From Myxococcota bacterium (GTDB lineage Bacteria > Myxococcota > XYA12-FULL-58-9 > JALHOP01): DNA of 64,000 nucleotides. The stretch lies in NCBI GenBank assembly GCA_022842935.1, contig JALHOP010000005.1:149297-213296 (forward strand). The letters are read 5' to 3'. The position numbers and the translations under genes were made by a program. Below are positions 17,173 to 27,373 of the stretch, piece by piece (the first letter of the stretch is position 1; each line of letters opens with the position of its first letter). The notes beneath the pieces were generated by a model. It saw only the letters and a program-made list of their open reading frames with translations, was not told where the DNA came from and ran no database searches.

Positions 17173-17706
17173 ATGGCGCTGGATTTCGAAACCATCGACA
17201 AAGGTATGCCGCTCGAAGGCATCTCCATTCCGGCGCTCACGCGCGCCACGCTCGCGCGGTTTGCCGGCGCCATCGACGACTACAACCCGATGCACCTCGA
17301 CGACAAGGTCGCCACCGCTGGCGGCAAAGCTTCGGTGTTTGCGCCGTCGCAGCTCATCATGGGCTACATCGGCCGCATGGTGGAGACGCAGTTCAAGGGC
17401 TGTGCGCTCCGGCGGTATGGGCTGCGCGTGCTCAAGCTGGTCTGGCCGGGTGATGTGCTCACGTGCCGTGGCGTGGTCATCGACAAGCGCGAGGAAAACG
17501 GCGAACACGTGATTGACGCCGACGTTTGGGCGGACAACCAGCGCGGCGAGACGGTCGCCAAAGGTCGTGTGCTCATCGTCGTGCCAGCAAGCGCAGCAAA
17601 GGGGCTCAGCAAGAGCGAGGCATCGCTCGGAGTCGTGTACGTCGACATGGGCCTTCGCGCCGGCGGTAAAGCGCCAGCCCCGGCCAAGACGCGAAAGAAG
17701 CGCTGA
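17173..17706 (+). CDS. MaoC-like acyl dehydratase (HadB-like partner)
   Basis: ATG 17173 (177 aa) is chosen because GAGGG precedes it and homology starts there. The hydratase motif is visible: ARFAGAIDDYNPMHLDD has the catalytic Asp (IDDYNP) and His (MHLD) of the (R)-specific enoyl hydratase family, followed by PSQLIMGYIGRMV. Residues about 145-177 are a Lys/Pro/Ala-rich tail. With the neighbouring N-terminal-type protein it should form a heterodimeric 3-hydroxyacyl dehydratase in fatty-acid or polyketide-like lipid synthesis. A lipid role fits the upstream Mla operon, though the link is only proximity. Confidence 0.85.
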   Translation: MALDFETIDKGMPLEGISIPALTRATLARFAGAIDDYNPMHLDDKVATAGGKASVFAPSQLIMGYIGRMVETQFKGCALRRYGLRVLKLVWPGDVLTCRGVVIDKREENGEHVIDADVWADNQRGETVAKGRVLIVVPASAAKGLSKSEASLGVVYVDMGLRAGGKAPAPAKTRKKR

Positions 17707-17761
17707 GGTCCGACCACAAGGACGATTGAGCCGGCAGCCGTCCGCGACTAATCTCGGTCCC

Positions 17762-19231
17762 GTGACCAGTCGCCCGTTCGCACTTCTCCTTGTCGTGATG
17801 GCTGTGGCTTGTAGCGTCAACACAGGCGTCGAGCGCCCACCCGCCGACGGCGCCGATGTCGACCCGGCGACTCCCGTCGAGCGCTACCTCGCGGCGGACT
17901 TCAAGGCCGACTACGTGGCTGCGGCCTGCGGCTGGTACGCGCGCTGTGGCGGGGCGCTTGGCGACGTGTTCGCCGACCGCGCCACCTGCGCGTCCTTAAT
18001 CGGCTTCACGTTCGCGGCGGACGTCAACGAGACCGGCTCGTTCGAAGAACCACTTCTCTTTCGCGTCGACCCCGCGCAGGCCGCCGATTGCGTGCGCGCC
18101 ATCGAGGCCCAACCTTGCGGTACGCCAGCTCCCGAGTTCGGGAGCATCGCTGCGTGCGTTGCGGGTTTCGTCGGCCGTCTCAGCGACGGGGAGTGTTGCG
18201 ACCGCCGCGGCGGCTGCGCGCCAGGCTTGGTCTGCGAGATGGGCGACGCCGGTAACATTGGCATAGGCTACTGCACCGCGGTCGGCGCCCCGGGGGAGAC
18301 GTGTGCGACGCAAGGCTGCGCGGCACCCGCGACCTGCGAGCGCTTCGGCAGCAGCGGCTTTCCTACATGCGTCGTGTCCCTGCAGCTCGGTGTCGGGGAG
18401 GACTGCGACTACACGTTCGATTGCGGTCCGGGGCTATCGTGCCAGATTCCAAACGGCGGCGAGCGCGGCGAGTGTCTGGCGCGGGCCGAGGCTGGCGACC
18501 AGTGCCGTCCGCCCGATCAGCCATGTTCCGCGGGCCTGTTCTGCGTGGGGGACGCCTCAGTGACCCGCTGCTCGAGCACGCCGGGGGCGGAAGGGCAGGT
18601 CTGTTACGTCGCGAGCGACTGCGCAGCTGGATTGTCCTGCAGCCGAGAAAACTCGAGCAACGCGGTCTGCGTTCGCTTGGGCGCCGCAGGCGATGCTTGC
18701 TCTGACGACCCGGCGCAGGCCTGCGAGGACGGCCTTGGTTGCATCAACGGCACCTGTGGCGCGTTTCCGGTGCCGCTCGCCTATGGCGACCCCTGCCATC
18801 CCGAAGGACCACGGTGTCCCAACCCGTTCGGCGACAACGCCTGCAGCGACCAGGGTGATGGTTTCGTCTGCGTGCGGCCCGGCGGCGAAAATGATCCCTG
18901 CGGCGGCGAAACCGACCCTCAGTGCGACTTGGCCTCGGGCTTCGTCTGCGACCCTGCGAGCGGGACGTGCCGCAAGCTTCCGGTCACTGGCGAAACCTGT
19001 CAGGCAGGCTTGTGCTTCCCGTTTTTCACCGTGACCTGTGTTGGCGAAGGCGCGGCGGCGGTGTGCCAAGCGCGCAAGCCCCAGGGGTCCGCGTGCAACC
19101 CAACGCCCGACGAGCTCGACAACTTTTTCGCGACTGAATGCGAGTTCTTCGCGTTTTGTCTTCCCGATCCCGCTACCGGCGCGACCACCTGCCAGCGCTT
19201 GACCAGCGAGGGAGAGACGCGATGCGAATGA
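17762..19231 (+). CDS. Cysteine-rich lipoprotein
   Basis: A 489-aa protein; GTG 17762 begins a signal sequence ending AVAC (lipobox, Cys17). The N-terminal third is helical (YLAADFKADYVAAACGWYARC). After about residue 140 it is a string of cysteine-rich units of the type GxxCxxxxxCxxGLxCxxxxGxC (for example GEDCDYTFDCGPGLSCQ and GQVCYVASDCAAGLSC), about eight in number, like the Dickkopf/EGF-type repeats of myxobacterial cell-surface lipoproteins. Probably a disulfide-bonded rod exposed on the outer membrane. It is immediately followed, with overlap, by the VCBS lipoprotein, with which it likely functions. Function unknown. Confidence 0.85.
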   Translation: MTSRPFALLLVVMAVACSVNTGVERPPADGADVDPATPVERYLAADFKADYVAAACGWYARCGGALGDVFADRATCASLIGFTFAADVNETGSFEEPLLFRVDPAQAADCVRAIEAQPCGTPAPEFGSIAACVAGFVGRLSDGECCDRRGGCAPGLVCEMGDAGNIGIGYCTAVGAPGETCATQGCAAPATCERFGSSGFPTCVVSLQLGVGEDCDYTFDCGPGLSCQIPNGGERGECLARAEAGDQCRPPDQPCSAGLFCVGDASVTRCSSTPGAEGQVCYVASDCAAGLSCSRENSSNAVCVRLGAAGDACSDDPAQACEDGLGCINGTCGAFPVPLAYGDPCHPEGPRCPNPFGDNACSDQGDGFVCVRPGGENDPCGGETDPQCDLASGFVCDPASGTCRKLPVTGETCQAGLCFPFFTVTCVGEGAAAVCQARKPQGSACNPTPDELDNFFATECEFFAFCLPDPATGATTCQRLTSEGETRCE

Positions 19232-22200
19232 GGCACTCCTTCTGTTTGGTACTCATGGTCGCCGCCAGTGCCTGCGCGCTCGATCTCGGCGTGCCGCAAA
19301 GCCTGCAGGTCACCTGCACCAACAATGCGCAGTGTCCCGAGGGCACCATCTGCGACACGAACGTTGGCAGCTGTGTCGCGAGTGAGACGCCGTCGCTCCG
19401 CGTCGACGTGCCCGACCAGCTCTCGACGCGTTACACCCGCGCAGTCCCCTTCGAAGTTCAGATCGTGTCCGCGAACGCGGGCGCGCTGTTCGATCTGCAG
19501 CTCGAATTCCGGTTGCTCGATGAGCCCGAGGTCGCCTGGCGCGCGCTCACCTTGGCGCCTTCATCGTCGTCGCCGGCTGGGGTGGTGGGCTCGCCGAGTG
19601 GCACCACCCACGCGTTTCTGTGGGACGCACTCGCCGACGCCACCTTAGCCAACGGCCTTGCGCTCGCGCGCGTGGATCTCGACGCTGATGGCCAGGTTGC
19701 CGACCCCATCGTTCGCGCCGAGGCCGTCGCGATCCGCGCTGTTGCGCGCAGCGGGGACGGGGCTGTGCAGAGCGTGCCAGCGGAGAGCGCGCCGTTTTCG
19801 GTCGGCAACGAGCCCCCGGTGGCGACCATCGACGCGGTCATCGGTGAGACCGGAGTCATTAACGTGGTGGTTGGCCTCGTCGACTCGAACGCCGACGCCT
19901 GCGGGTTCGAGCTACAGTTTCGTGGGCCTGATGGTGTGTGGCGCACAGCGGCTTTAGCCTACGGTAACACGGAAGGTTTGGGTTGCCGCGCCGAGACACC
20001 CCTCGCTGCCTCTGTCGGGTGGCGCTCGAATGCGCCGCTGTTCGCACCGGAGGTCGAAGATCCCTCGGTTCCACAGGGTGTGGGCGACGCGAGTATTCCA
20101 AACACCGAACAGACGGCGCGCGTCGTGCTTCGGGCGCGCGCTTACGACACGGCCGAGGCGTCGACCCCCGAGCAACATTGGGGCGTGTGGAGTCCGCCGC
20201 AGGTTCTCACGCGTGTGGTCAACCAAACGCCGCCGGTCGTGCTCGCGGCCGGCGCGGCACGCACCGCCATTATCGGAGGGACCGGCCCCATCCACATTCG
20301 CTACACGCTTGCCGACGCGCAGTCCGACGACGTCAATGTGACCTTCGAGTACAGCCACGACGCCGGCACCCATTGGTACCGTTGCGAAGAATATGCGTTC
20401 GCGCTGAGCGAGGGCACGCGCGACCTCGCTACCGCGCCTCTCTCTGGCACGGGTGGCGGAGGCGTCGAGCATCTCTTCAGCTGGGATGCCTCGCGCGGCA
20501 ACACGGTGGCAGCAGCGAGCACAGTCGTTCGACTGACCGTCGACGACGACGTCTCTGCCGCAACCACCTTCGCGTTTACTCTGGGCACCCCCGCGACGCC
20601 GAGCGGAGACGCCCCGCACGATGCGTTCGTGCGCCCTCTTTTTACGAGCGATCTCTTGCGTAGCAACGGAGTGCAATCGGGCCAATCGTACGATGTCGCG
20701 ATAGCGGACTTCGACAACGACGGTGCCAAAGACCTCGTCTTCGCCAAGCCCGAAGCAGTGGCCAATAGTGCTTTTTCGATCTTCCGCAACGGCGGGACCA
20801 CGGTGCCATGGCCCCAGACGTTTCTCGCGGGGTCCGCCGAGAAGGTGATCGCAGGTAACTTCCTCAACAATCCCGCGCGTCAGTCGCTCGTCAGTATGAC
20901 CACAGCAGGAGTGGCCACGCTGTGGGCTGGCAACGGCAACATGACGTTCGCCTCGGATACGACCTTCGACGTCGGCGCCGAGCCCTACGATGTCATTGCG
21001 CGGGACCTCGACGCCGACGGCGACGATGACCTCGTGGTCACGCGCGACGAATTCAGCAGTCTTTCTCTGCTGGTCTTCCTGAACACCGGCGTCTCAGGCT
21101 CGCGCTTCTCCAGCTCGCCAAGCTTTACGGCGACGTATGACGCGCGCTTCTCGGCTGCGGTCGGCGACCTCGACGGCGACGGGATCCTCGACATCGCCGT
21201 AGCTTTGCAAAGCAGTGACGGACGTTTGCTCGCGGGCGACGGCACCGGCAACTTCGCCGAGGTCGGAACGTTCCTGTCGTTCAATAGCAATGACCCCGAC
21301 ACGCTGGGCATCGGTGAAGCGAACGGTGACGGTATCGCCGACCTCATCAACTTGGGGAACGGCGAGCTCATCTACCACCTTGGCACGGGCGGGCCAGGCG
21401 CTTTCACGTACGACGAACGGCGTTTGCGCCTCGAACAGCAGATCGCATCCGCGAGCTTTGCGGATCTGAACGGCGACGGACTCACCGACATCGCCGGCCA
21501 CGGCGGTGGCTTGAGCTCCATCGCGATCGCCCTCGGCGGCTTCGACGCGGTCAGTGGTGAGGTGGTCGCGCGGTCGAGCGAGGTGCCGTTCGACACCTTC
21601 GGTGTCTTTGCCGACGACCTCGACAGTGATGGCGTGGCCGAAATCGTCGCGCTCACCGGAAACGGGGTTGGGGCCATGGCGGTTCTCCGGGTCGACGGCC
21701 CAGCGACGGTCGGTGGCGCTTTGTTTCGCTCTGGCGCTGCTTTCCTGCCGAGCACCTCCATCGGTTTTCCCATGGTCGCAAACCTCGACGCAGATGGTGT
21801 CGTCGACCTCGTCTACATCGACAACGCGCTGCGACTGCGAAGGGGGTTGGGCGGGGCTGGCATCGGAGACGCGGCGTTCGGCGAGGAAGAGATCTTCCAG
21901 GTGGCGGACCAAGCCCTGCAGACCGTCGACGGCGAGGCCGCCGATTTGAACGGCGACGGCATCGTCGACCTGGTCGTGCTTTTCGAGGTGTCGAATTCGG
22001 TACCGTTTCAGCGCGAGCTGTGGCTCGGGTGGGTGCTGTCGCGGCCGGTTCAGGGCATCGCCGATGCGCGCTTCGAGGCGCTTCAGAGCATGCAGATTAG
22101 CGCTCTCGGTATGGCGGAAGCGGGTGGGCTTGCGGTTGCGGACTTCGACGCCGATGGTCGGCTCGACGTCGCCTATCTCTACAACGACGACTTCGCCTCG

Positions 22201-23535
22201 AGTGCTTGGGAGCTCGGGGTCGCGTTCAATCGTGGCGGGCCGATCTTCAGCGCTCAAGACGCGACGTACGCAATCGGCAACCCTGCGCGCAATCTCGAGG
22301 TCGGCTACGTCGGCGCCGATGCCTTGCCGGACCTGCTCGCCGCCGTTCCGTCGGACGGAGAAGTGCGCCTCTTCGCAAGCTCGGTGACGCCGGTGAACCG
22401 CGCGAACCCCTTTACGGCCACCAGCATCGTCCCGGCCGGGTCGATGAGCGAGGCGCACTTTGCCGACCTCAACTGGGACGGCGTGACCGACCTATGGACC
22501 CGCTTCGGGACCCTTGTGCAGATGCGCAACGGCATCGCGGGGGGAGGCTTTAGCGGGGTCACGAGTTTCTTCCCGAACAGCTCCTTTGCGGACATTCAGC
22601 TCTTCGACGCGAGCTTGGACGGCATCAATGACTTCGTGATGCTCGGCTTTCCTTTTGCCTACCTTGGCGCTGTCGCTGCCGGGACGGCTCCCGGGGGAGT
22701 CCCTGCGAACGGCTTTGCGAACCCGGTGACCTTCAACGGGACGGGCTTCGGCGACGGCGTCACCTCCATGCCGCGCGACGTGAATTGCGACGCAGTGATG
22801 GACTTGGTGGCTTTCAGCAGTGGTCAGAGCATCAAGGTGCTCGCGGGTACGCGCGATTTTTTCACGCCGCAGCTCGCTGTTTACGCTCGGCCCTACGACG
22901 GCGGACACCAGAGCACGCTTGCTTCGTTGGGCTTTAGTGGTGTGCGGCCGCTTCACCCATGGCATGTGGCGCCCGCCGCACCTTGCGGGGCGAGCGGACG
23001 CTGGGAGGATGAGCTTCGGGCCTGGCGCGTGGCGCATGGCGGGTCGCCCCGTTTCCGCATCCTGTCCCCGGCGCGCTGGTTGGGGGAGACTGCGCGCTAC
23101 AAGAAGACCCGCGTTGGGGACGCGCTCCGTGTTCTGCGCACCCCGCGTTTTACGCCCCCGCTCGATCTTGGCACCGACGGGGCGCCGCGTGGGCTCGTCG
23201 CGACTCTCACCGTCGCCCGCGCCCGACGCGCGAGCGTCATCCCAACAAGGCTTCGGGTCTACCGGCAGAGTGAGGCATTGCTCAGCGCCGCCGATGTCAT
23301 AGCCGATCCACAACACAGCAGCCCCGACGCCGCGCGTATGTTGCCTCAAATGCCCACACGTAGGGGCCTCGCCGATGTGATCGACCGCCGATGGAGCTGG
23401 GAGCTCATCCCGCAAGACAGCGACGGGGACCTGCGCACTGGCACCGGGCGACGGTATGTTTACGACGCGAGCGGCGGCTTCGTGGATATCCTCGCCGACG
23501 AGGGTGGTCTGTACGTCGTGGTCGAGGAGCTCTAA
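19222..23535 (+). CDS. Giant VCBS/FG-GAP repeat lipoprotein
   Basis: A 1,437-aa lipoprotein; ATG 19222 is preferred (GGGAGAG six bases upstream), although ATG 19228 forms an ATGA overlap with the preceding stop. Signal ends ASAC (Cys18), followed by a small Cys cluster (CTNNAQCPEGTICD). Residues about 60-480 are immunoglobulin-like beta domains. Residues about 490-1240 hold roughly thirteen calcium-binding FG-GAP/VCBS units such as VAIADFDNDGAKDLV, VIARDLDADGDDDLV, AAVGDLDGDGILDIA and LAVADFDADGRLDVA, which should fold as beta-propellers. The last 200 residues are Arg-rich and unlike the rest. Surface adhesion or matrix role is usual for such proteins. Confidence 0.88.
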   Translation: MRMRHSFCLVLMVAASACALDLGVPQSLQVTCTNNAQCPEGTICDTNVGSCVASETPSLRVDVPDQLSTRYTRAVPFEVQIVSANAGALFDLQLEFRLLDEPEVAWRALTLAPSSSSPAGVVGSPSGTTHAFLWDALADATLANGLALARVDLDADGQVADPIVRAEAVAIRAVARSGDGAVQSVPAESAPFSVGNEPPVATIDAVIGETGVINVVVGLVDSNADACGFELQFRGPDGVWRTAALAYGNTEGLGCRAETPLAASVGWRSNAPLFAPEVEDPSVPQGVGDASIPNTEQTARVVLRARAYDTAEASTPEQHWGVWSPPQVLTRVVNQTPPVVLAAGAARTAIIGGTGPIHIRYTLADAQSDDVNVTFEYSHDAGTHWYRCEEYAFALSEGTRDLATAPLSGTGGGGVEHLFSWDASRGNTVAAASTVVRLTVDDDVSAATTFAFTLGTPATPSGDAPHDAFVRPLFTSDLLRSNGVQSGQSYDVAIADFDNDGAKDLVFAKPEAVANSAFSIFRNGGTTVPWPQTFLAGSAEKVIAGNFLNNPARQSLVSMTTAGVATLWAGNGNMTFASDTTFDVGAEPYDVIARDLDADGDDDLVVTRDEFSSLSLLVFLNTGVSGSRFSSSPSFTATYDARFSAAVGDLDGDGILDIAVALQSSDGRLLAGDGTGNFAEVGTFLSFNSNDPDTLGIGEANGDGIADLINLGNGELIYHLGTGGPGAFTYDERRLRLEQQIASASFADLNGDGLTDIAGHGGGLSSIAIALGGFDAVSGEVVARSSEVPFDTFGVFADDLDSDGVAEIVALTGNGVGAMAVLRVDGPATVGGALFRSGAAFLPSTSIGFPMVANLDADGVVDLVYIDNALRLRRGLGGAGIGDAAFGEEEIFQVADQALQTVDGEAADLNGDGIVDLVVLFEVSNSVPFQRELWLGWVLSRPVQGIADARFEALQSMQISALGMAEAGGLAVADFDADGRLDVAYLYNDDFASSAWELGVAFNRGGPIFSAQDATYAIGNPARNLEVGYVGADALPDLLAAVPSDGEVRLFASSVTPVNRANPFTATSIVPAGSMSEAHFADLNWDGVTDLWTRFGTLVQMRNGIAGGGFSGVTSFFPNSSFADIQLFDASLDGINDFVMLGFPFAYLGAVAAGTAPGGVPANGFANPVTFNGTGFGDGVTSMPRDVNCDAVMDLVAFSSGQSIKVLAGTRDFFTPQLAVYARPYDGGHQSTLASLGFSGVRPLHPWHVAPAAPCGASGRWEDELRAWRVAHGGSPRFRILSPARWLGETARYKKTRVGDALRVLRTPRFTPPLDLGTDGAPRGLVATLTVARARRASVIPTRLRVYRQSEALLSAADVIADPQHSSPDAARMLPQMPTRRGLADVIDRRWSWELIPQDSDGDLRTGTGRRYVYDASGGFVDILADEGGLYVVVEEL

Positions 23536-23618
23536 GCTCTGCGGCGTCTTGCCCGTGCGCCCCGGCCAGGCACCCGCTGAAGGCCGATCCTCGTCGCCGG
23601 TGGCAGGCTAGGGTGCCG

Positions 23619-23644
23619 CAACTGGCGCGACTCTTCGGCGATAA
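23619..23644 (+). promoter_or_regulatory. Sigma-28-like promoter element upstream of GH13 gene
   Basis: CAAC (23619-23622), 14 bases, GGCGATAA (23637-23644). It starts 28 bases before the chosen TTG start and agrees base for base in spacing with the site at 27374-27399. The -10-like block fits the FliA/WhiG class (GCCGATAA). Confidence 0.55.
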
Positions 23645-23672
23645 CAGGAGCTTCCTACACCGGAGCAGTCTG

Positions 23673-26546
23673 TTGCCCATCAACGAGGTGCGATCCCGCC
23701 ACCTTGTTTCGGCGGAGGTCCCCGCCGGCAAGGCTCTCCTGCGCGAAGCTCCGGCCGGGCGTTCGATGCAGCGGGCCGCCGTGGCTCGCCCGGGCGACTC
23801 GATCTCCATCCGCCCCCGGCGTGCCCAGGCCACCCGCGACGTGACCTTCGTCTATGACGCCGGCCCGCAGCGCGACGTCGGCAAGGTTCGGCTCAACGGG
23901 AGTTGGAACAAGACAACGGGGCGCTACAGCTCTGCCTGGGGCACCGAGACAGTCCCCATGCGCTACGAGGGCAACGGGCGCTGGAGCGCGACCGTGCGCC
24001 TGGTCGACGATGGCGCGCACCATTGGGAGTGGGGTGTCATCGCCGACACGCCCGCCAAGAAAAACGCGTGGGTGGTCCACGCGGGCAAGAATCTGCGCTT
24101 CGACCCGAGCCTCGGGCTCGCCGCTTACAGTCCGACGACCTACCACGCCATGGGCGCCCGCAAGACTGCCGAAGGTGACCTCGCGTTCAGGGTCTGGCTA
24201 CCGCACGCGCGCGAGGCCACGGTTCGCGTTACCGGTCGCGACGGGACCATCACGCGTTATCCGCTCGAGCGGCGTGGTGACGATTGGGCGACGCGCGTCG
24301 TTGGGGGCTTCGCCCGTCATGTTGGCTCGAGCTACATGTACGAAATCGTGGACTCGAAGGGCGAGCGGCGCGCTGTCCCCGACCCATACGCTCTCGAAGT
24401 GACCGGCGAGCAACTCGGCCTATCGCGTGCGTGGTTCGACCCGACGAACGGCGCCGAGGTCCATCAGTACATCAACCCCCACCAGGAGTTCATGCGCTTC
24501 GAGCTCCGCGACGACAGCGCGGCCGAACAGGCATGGGTCATTTTGAAGGACGCCGAAGGACGGCCGCTCGACAAGGCCCAGGTCGAGGCCCGGCTTGGCC
24601 CCCTCAATGCCGAGCTGCGCTCCGCTATCGCGGTGCGGCGTGGCGTCGATGACCTCGCGAGTGTCGACGACCAAGGTCGCCTCGCCATGCGCTTCACCGA
24701 CGGGACGTGGACGACCCTCGTCCACTCTCCCACGGCCTTGAACGGGCTGCGCTACGAGATGGTGCTCTCGAGCGGCGCGCGCATCAAGGACACGTGGAGC
24801 GATCTCATCACTCCAGACAGTGGTGTGTCGTTTCGCGAGTCGCTCATCGTCGATGGCATCAGGCCATCCACGCGCGTCACCGCACCACCGACACCATGGA
24901 ACAAAGCGGTCATCTACCAGCTCCACGTTGGTAGCTTCTTCTCGTCGGCGAACAACTCGCGACGCTCGACGTTCGCGGACGTCTGCCAGAAGCTCGACTA
25001 TCTTCAGTGGCTCGGGATCAACGCGATCGAGCTCCTCCCGGTCACCGAAGAGCAGGGCGTGCGGGGGTGGGGCTACGCTATGGGCGTGGTCAATTTTGCG
25101 ACCGAGAGTGGTCTTGGCTTCATGCACATGGGCCGCTGGGTGAGCGGTCGCGAGGCACTGCGGATGCTACGCGACGAGGCGCAGAAGCGCCGCATGAACC
25201 TCATCGCCGATGTCGTCTACAACCATGCGCTCGACAAGGGTAACCCGCTCGTCGACATCGACCCGACGAACCCCTACTACAACTGGGGTAGCGTCGAGCA
25301 CCCGCAGCTTCGCAAGACGCCCTGGGGGCCGATCCCGGCGTTCAACAATCCGCGGGTACGGCAATTCCTCATCGATCACGCGGTCGCGCAGGTGCTCGAA
25401 AACGGCTTCGACGGCCTGCGGCTCGACTTCACCCAGCCCATCTATCAGGACGGTGGCGAAGAGGGACGCGCCTTCCTCGTCGAGCTCGTCGCGCAGATCC
25501 GCGAGGTTGCTCCCGACGCGTTGCTCATCCCGGAAGATTTCTCCTTCCAGCCGTGGATCGTCGAGCTCATGGGGACCCTCTGGTACACAGAGTTCCAGCA
25601 TCGTCTCGTCCATGACCACAACCCGGATCGCCCTGGCCTCGTGCAAGCCGCCGCTCTCGGCAAGTTCAAAAACGTCGACGCCTTCTTGAAGTTGCTCACG
25701 AGCCCACTGGGTCTAAAGGCGCTCACGCAAGCAATCACCATGATCTCGAACCATGACGAGGTTGGGAACGCCGACCGCACGCCGATCGTGGCGCAAGGCC
25801 CGAACGCCACGAGCGATCCCCCGCAGTGGGCGCGCGATGTGTCGCGCCTCACCATGCTGGTGGGTCTCATGAGCCCGGGTATCCCGTTTTTCTTTCAGGG
25901 CGACGAGTCGCTCGCCACCAACGCGTTTCGCTGGGGCAAGCCGTCGACCTGGGACATGGGCTGGACTTGGTTCAAGCTCGGTCAGGGCTGGGACTGGGAG
26001 CGCCTACGCTTCGACGACGGCGTGCGCGGAGTCTACGAGCGGCTCTTTGCGCTGGGCGACAAGGCGTTCGAGGACCCTGACTTCGTCAAGCTCGCTGAAG
26101 CGGACAAGCGGGTCTATCGCGACTTGCACGCCATGACCCCTCGGCAACGCGCCGTCGCCTTCATCGACATTCCGCGTAAGCTCGCCAGCATCTTTGCCAA
26201 AGAGGCTATCGCGTTGCGGCACGCGAACGACGCCTTGGCCGCCGACGTGCCCGCCAAACCGCTCTTTGCGCACAACGATGACGGCGTGTTCGCGTTTACG
26301 CGCGGCGAACACGAGCCCGACCACGTCATCGTCGCCAATGTTTCGAAAGAGGCTCGGCTGGACTACCGCGTGCCGCTGCCATCCGGCCGCTACAGACAGA
26401 TCTTGAATAGTGACGATGTTCGCTACGGCGGACGTGGTGTGGGCGCCGGTGCCGCGATTCTCGAAGATGGCACGACCTTTGACCTGCCAGCAGGCGGCGC
26501 TTTGGTCCTCGAGCGCATCAAGGAGAGGCGTCCGGCAACTCGGTGA
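23673..26546 (+). CDS. GH13 alpha-amylase/branching-enzyme-like protein without signal peptide
   Basis: TTG 23673 is chosen (GGAG seven bases upstream, downstream of the promoter-like element); 957 aa. Residues 1-50 look disordered. Two N-terminal beta domains follow: a CBM48/glycogen-binding-like one with VRLNGSWNKTTGRYSS and HHWEWGV, then the branching-enzyme N-domain (FRVWLPHAREATV). The GH13 barrel has region I DVVYNH, region II GLRLDF (nucleophile Asp585), region III PEDF (acid/base Glu621) and region IV SNHDE (Asp695), and an all-beta C-terminal domain. Acts on alpha-1,4-glucans, hydrolysing or branching; exact specificity cannot be read. Closest in layout to GlgB-like enzymes, but stands alone without glycogen genes. 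Confidence 0.85.
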   Translation: MPINEVRSRHLVSAEVPAGKALLREAPAGRSMQRAAVARPGDSISIRPRRAQATRDVTFVYDAGPQRDVGKVRLNGSWNKTTGRYSSAWGTETVPMRYEGNGRWSATVRLVDDGAHHWEWGVIADTPAKKNAWVVHAGKNLRFDPSLGLAAYSPTTYHAMGARKTAEGDLAFRVWLPHAREATVRVTGRDGTITRYPLERRGDDWATRVVGGFARHVGSSYMYEIVDSKGERRAVPDPYALEVTGEQLGLSRAWFDPTNGAEVHQYINPHQEFMRFELRDDSAAEQAWVILKDAEGRPLDKAQVEARLGPLNAELRSAIAVRRGVDDLASVDDQGRLAMRFTDGTWTTLVHSPTALNGLRYEMVLSSGARIKDTWSDLITPDSGVSFRESLIVDGIRPSTRVTAPPTPWNKAVIYQLHVGSFFSSANNSRRSTFADVCQKLDYLQWLGINAIELLPVTEEQGVRGWGYAMGVVNFATESGLGFMHMGRWVSGREALRMLRDEAQKRRMNLIADVVYNHALDKGNPLVDIDPTNPYYNWGSVEHPQLRKTPWGPIPAFNNPRVRQFLIDHAVAQVLENGFDGLRLDFTQPIYQDGGEEGRAFLVELVAQIREVAPDALLIPEDFSFQPWIVELMGTLWYTEFQHRLVHDHNPDRPGLVQAAALGKFKNVDAFLKLLTSPLGLKALTQAITMISNHDEVGNADRTPIVAQGPNATSDPPQWARDVSRLTMLVGLMSPGIPFFFQGDESLATNAFRWGKPSTWDMGWTWFKLGQGWDWERLRFDDGVRGVYERLFALGDKAFEDPDFVKLAEADKRVYRDLHAMTPRQRAVAFIDIPRKLASIFAKEAIALRHANDALAADVPAKPLFAHNDDGVFAFTRGEHEPDHVIVANVSKEARLDYRVPLPSGRYRQILNSDDVRYGGRGVGAGAAILEDGTTFDLPAGGALVLERIKERRPATR

Positions 26547-26611
26547 GCTCGAGCAGGGAGCCGCCCAGTTCGCGAGCTTCGCACCCCGAGCCTTCGGGGG
26601 CGCCCGATCAA

Positions 26612-27085
26612 TCAACGGTCGACGGTGCGGGCGTTTTCCTGCTCTTTGCGGACCTCGGCACGGGCTGCTTCCAGGGCGAGGTGCGCGGGCTCGACGCAGC
26701 GCCTGTCGAGGTCGCGGCGGATGCGATCGAGATAACCACCGACGGCGCAGCCCGCGATCGCCGCGATGGCGCCCCCGAAGGTCAACCCGAGATTGCCGGC
26801 AGGACTCGAGCTCATCTGGAAGACACTGAGCAGCATCGTCGACAGTCCGCCAACGCCAACCACGACGGCGGACAGGTTCGAAAAGATGTCCATCCAGTTC
26901 CGAGCGTCGATGAGCGCGCGATGGCCGGCACGCGCGGCGATCACGGTCGGGTGTGCCTCCACATGACGGTCGATGGCCTCTCGACGCGCCTGTGGATTCT
27001 CGGCGACGGGGACCACGTCGAACGAGGTCTGCACCAAGGTGGGTGTCGCGAGCGCCTGGGGCATAGCAGTCATGACATGGCTCAT
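26612..27085 (-). CDS. Unknown small protein with two membrane segments
   Basis: A 157-aa protein, not recognised. Residues 1-30 are Ser/Thr/Pro/Ala-rich (ATPTLVQTSFDVVPVAENP), 31-60 form an amphipathic helix (ARREAIDRHVEAHPTVIAARAG), then come two hydrophobic hairpin segments (about 68-90 LSAVVVGVGGLSTMLLSVF and 96-116 LGLTFGGAIAAIAGCAVGG) and a charged helix to the end (RIRRDLDRRC, LEAARAEVRKEQE). A two-helix hairpin flanked by helices recalls translocator- or pore-type proteins, but that is shape only. It diverges from the gene at 27429 across a 343-base region carrying sigma-28-like elements in both directions. Confidence 0.65.
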   Translation of the reverse strand: MSHVMTAMPQALATPTLVQTSFDVVPVAENPQARREAIDRHVEAHPTVIAARAGHRALIDARNWMDIFSNLSAVVVGVGGLSTMLLSVFQMSSSPAGNLGLTFGGAIAAIAGCAVGGYLDRIRRDLDRRCVEPAHLALEAARAEVRKEQENARTVDR

Positions 27086-27129
27086 CGCGACAGTAACTCC
27101 GGAATTTTCGCGTCCGTGTTGCCCCAGAT

Positions 27130-27155
27130 TTATCGGCGCTACGTCCCCGCGTCGT
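27130..27155 (-). promoter_or_regulatory. Sigma-28-like -10 box upstream of the 26612-27085 gene
   Basis: On the minus strand GCCGATAA at 27137-27130 is a perfect match to the FliA/WhiG -10 consensus, 44 bases before the ATG. The -35 side is poor: the four bases 14 positions upstream read ACGA instead of CAAC. Confidence 0.4.
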
Positions 27156-27373
27156 CACGATTCGTCGCTGGTCGCGAGCTGCGTCATCGTCATGACCGCG
27201 CGTCACCGATGCGGCATCAACATCTACGCGGCGCTCGCCGAACCCACGACCGAGCACGCGCTCGCGCCCTACGCCGGTGCCCAGTTTCTCGGTGCTCAAG
27301 AACGCGCGTCGAAACGGGCAAATGGAACGCAATGGCCCACCTTGAACACGCGCCCGACCTCAAGCGTCCCGAG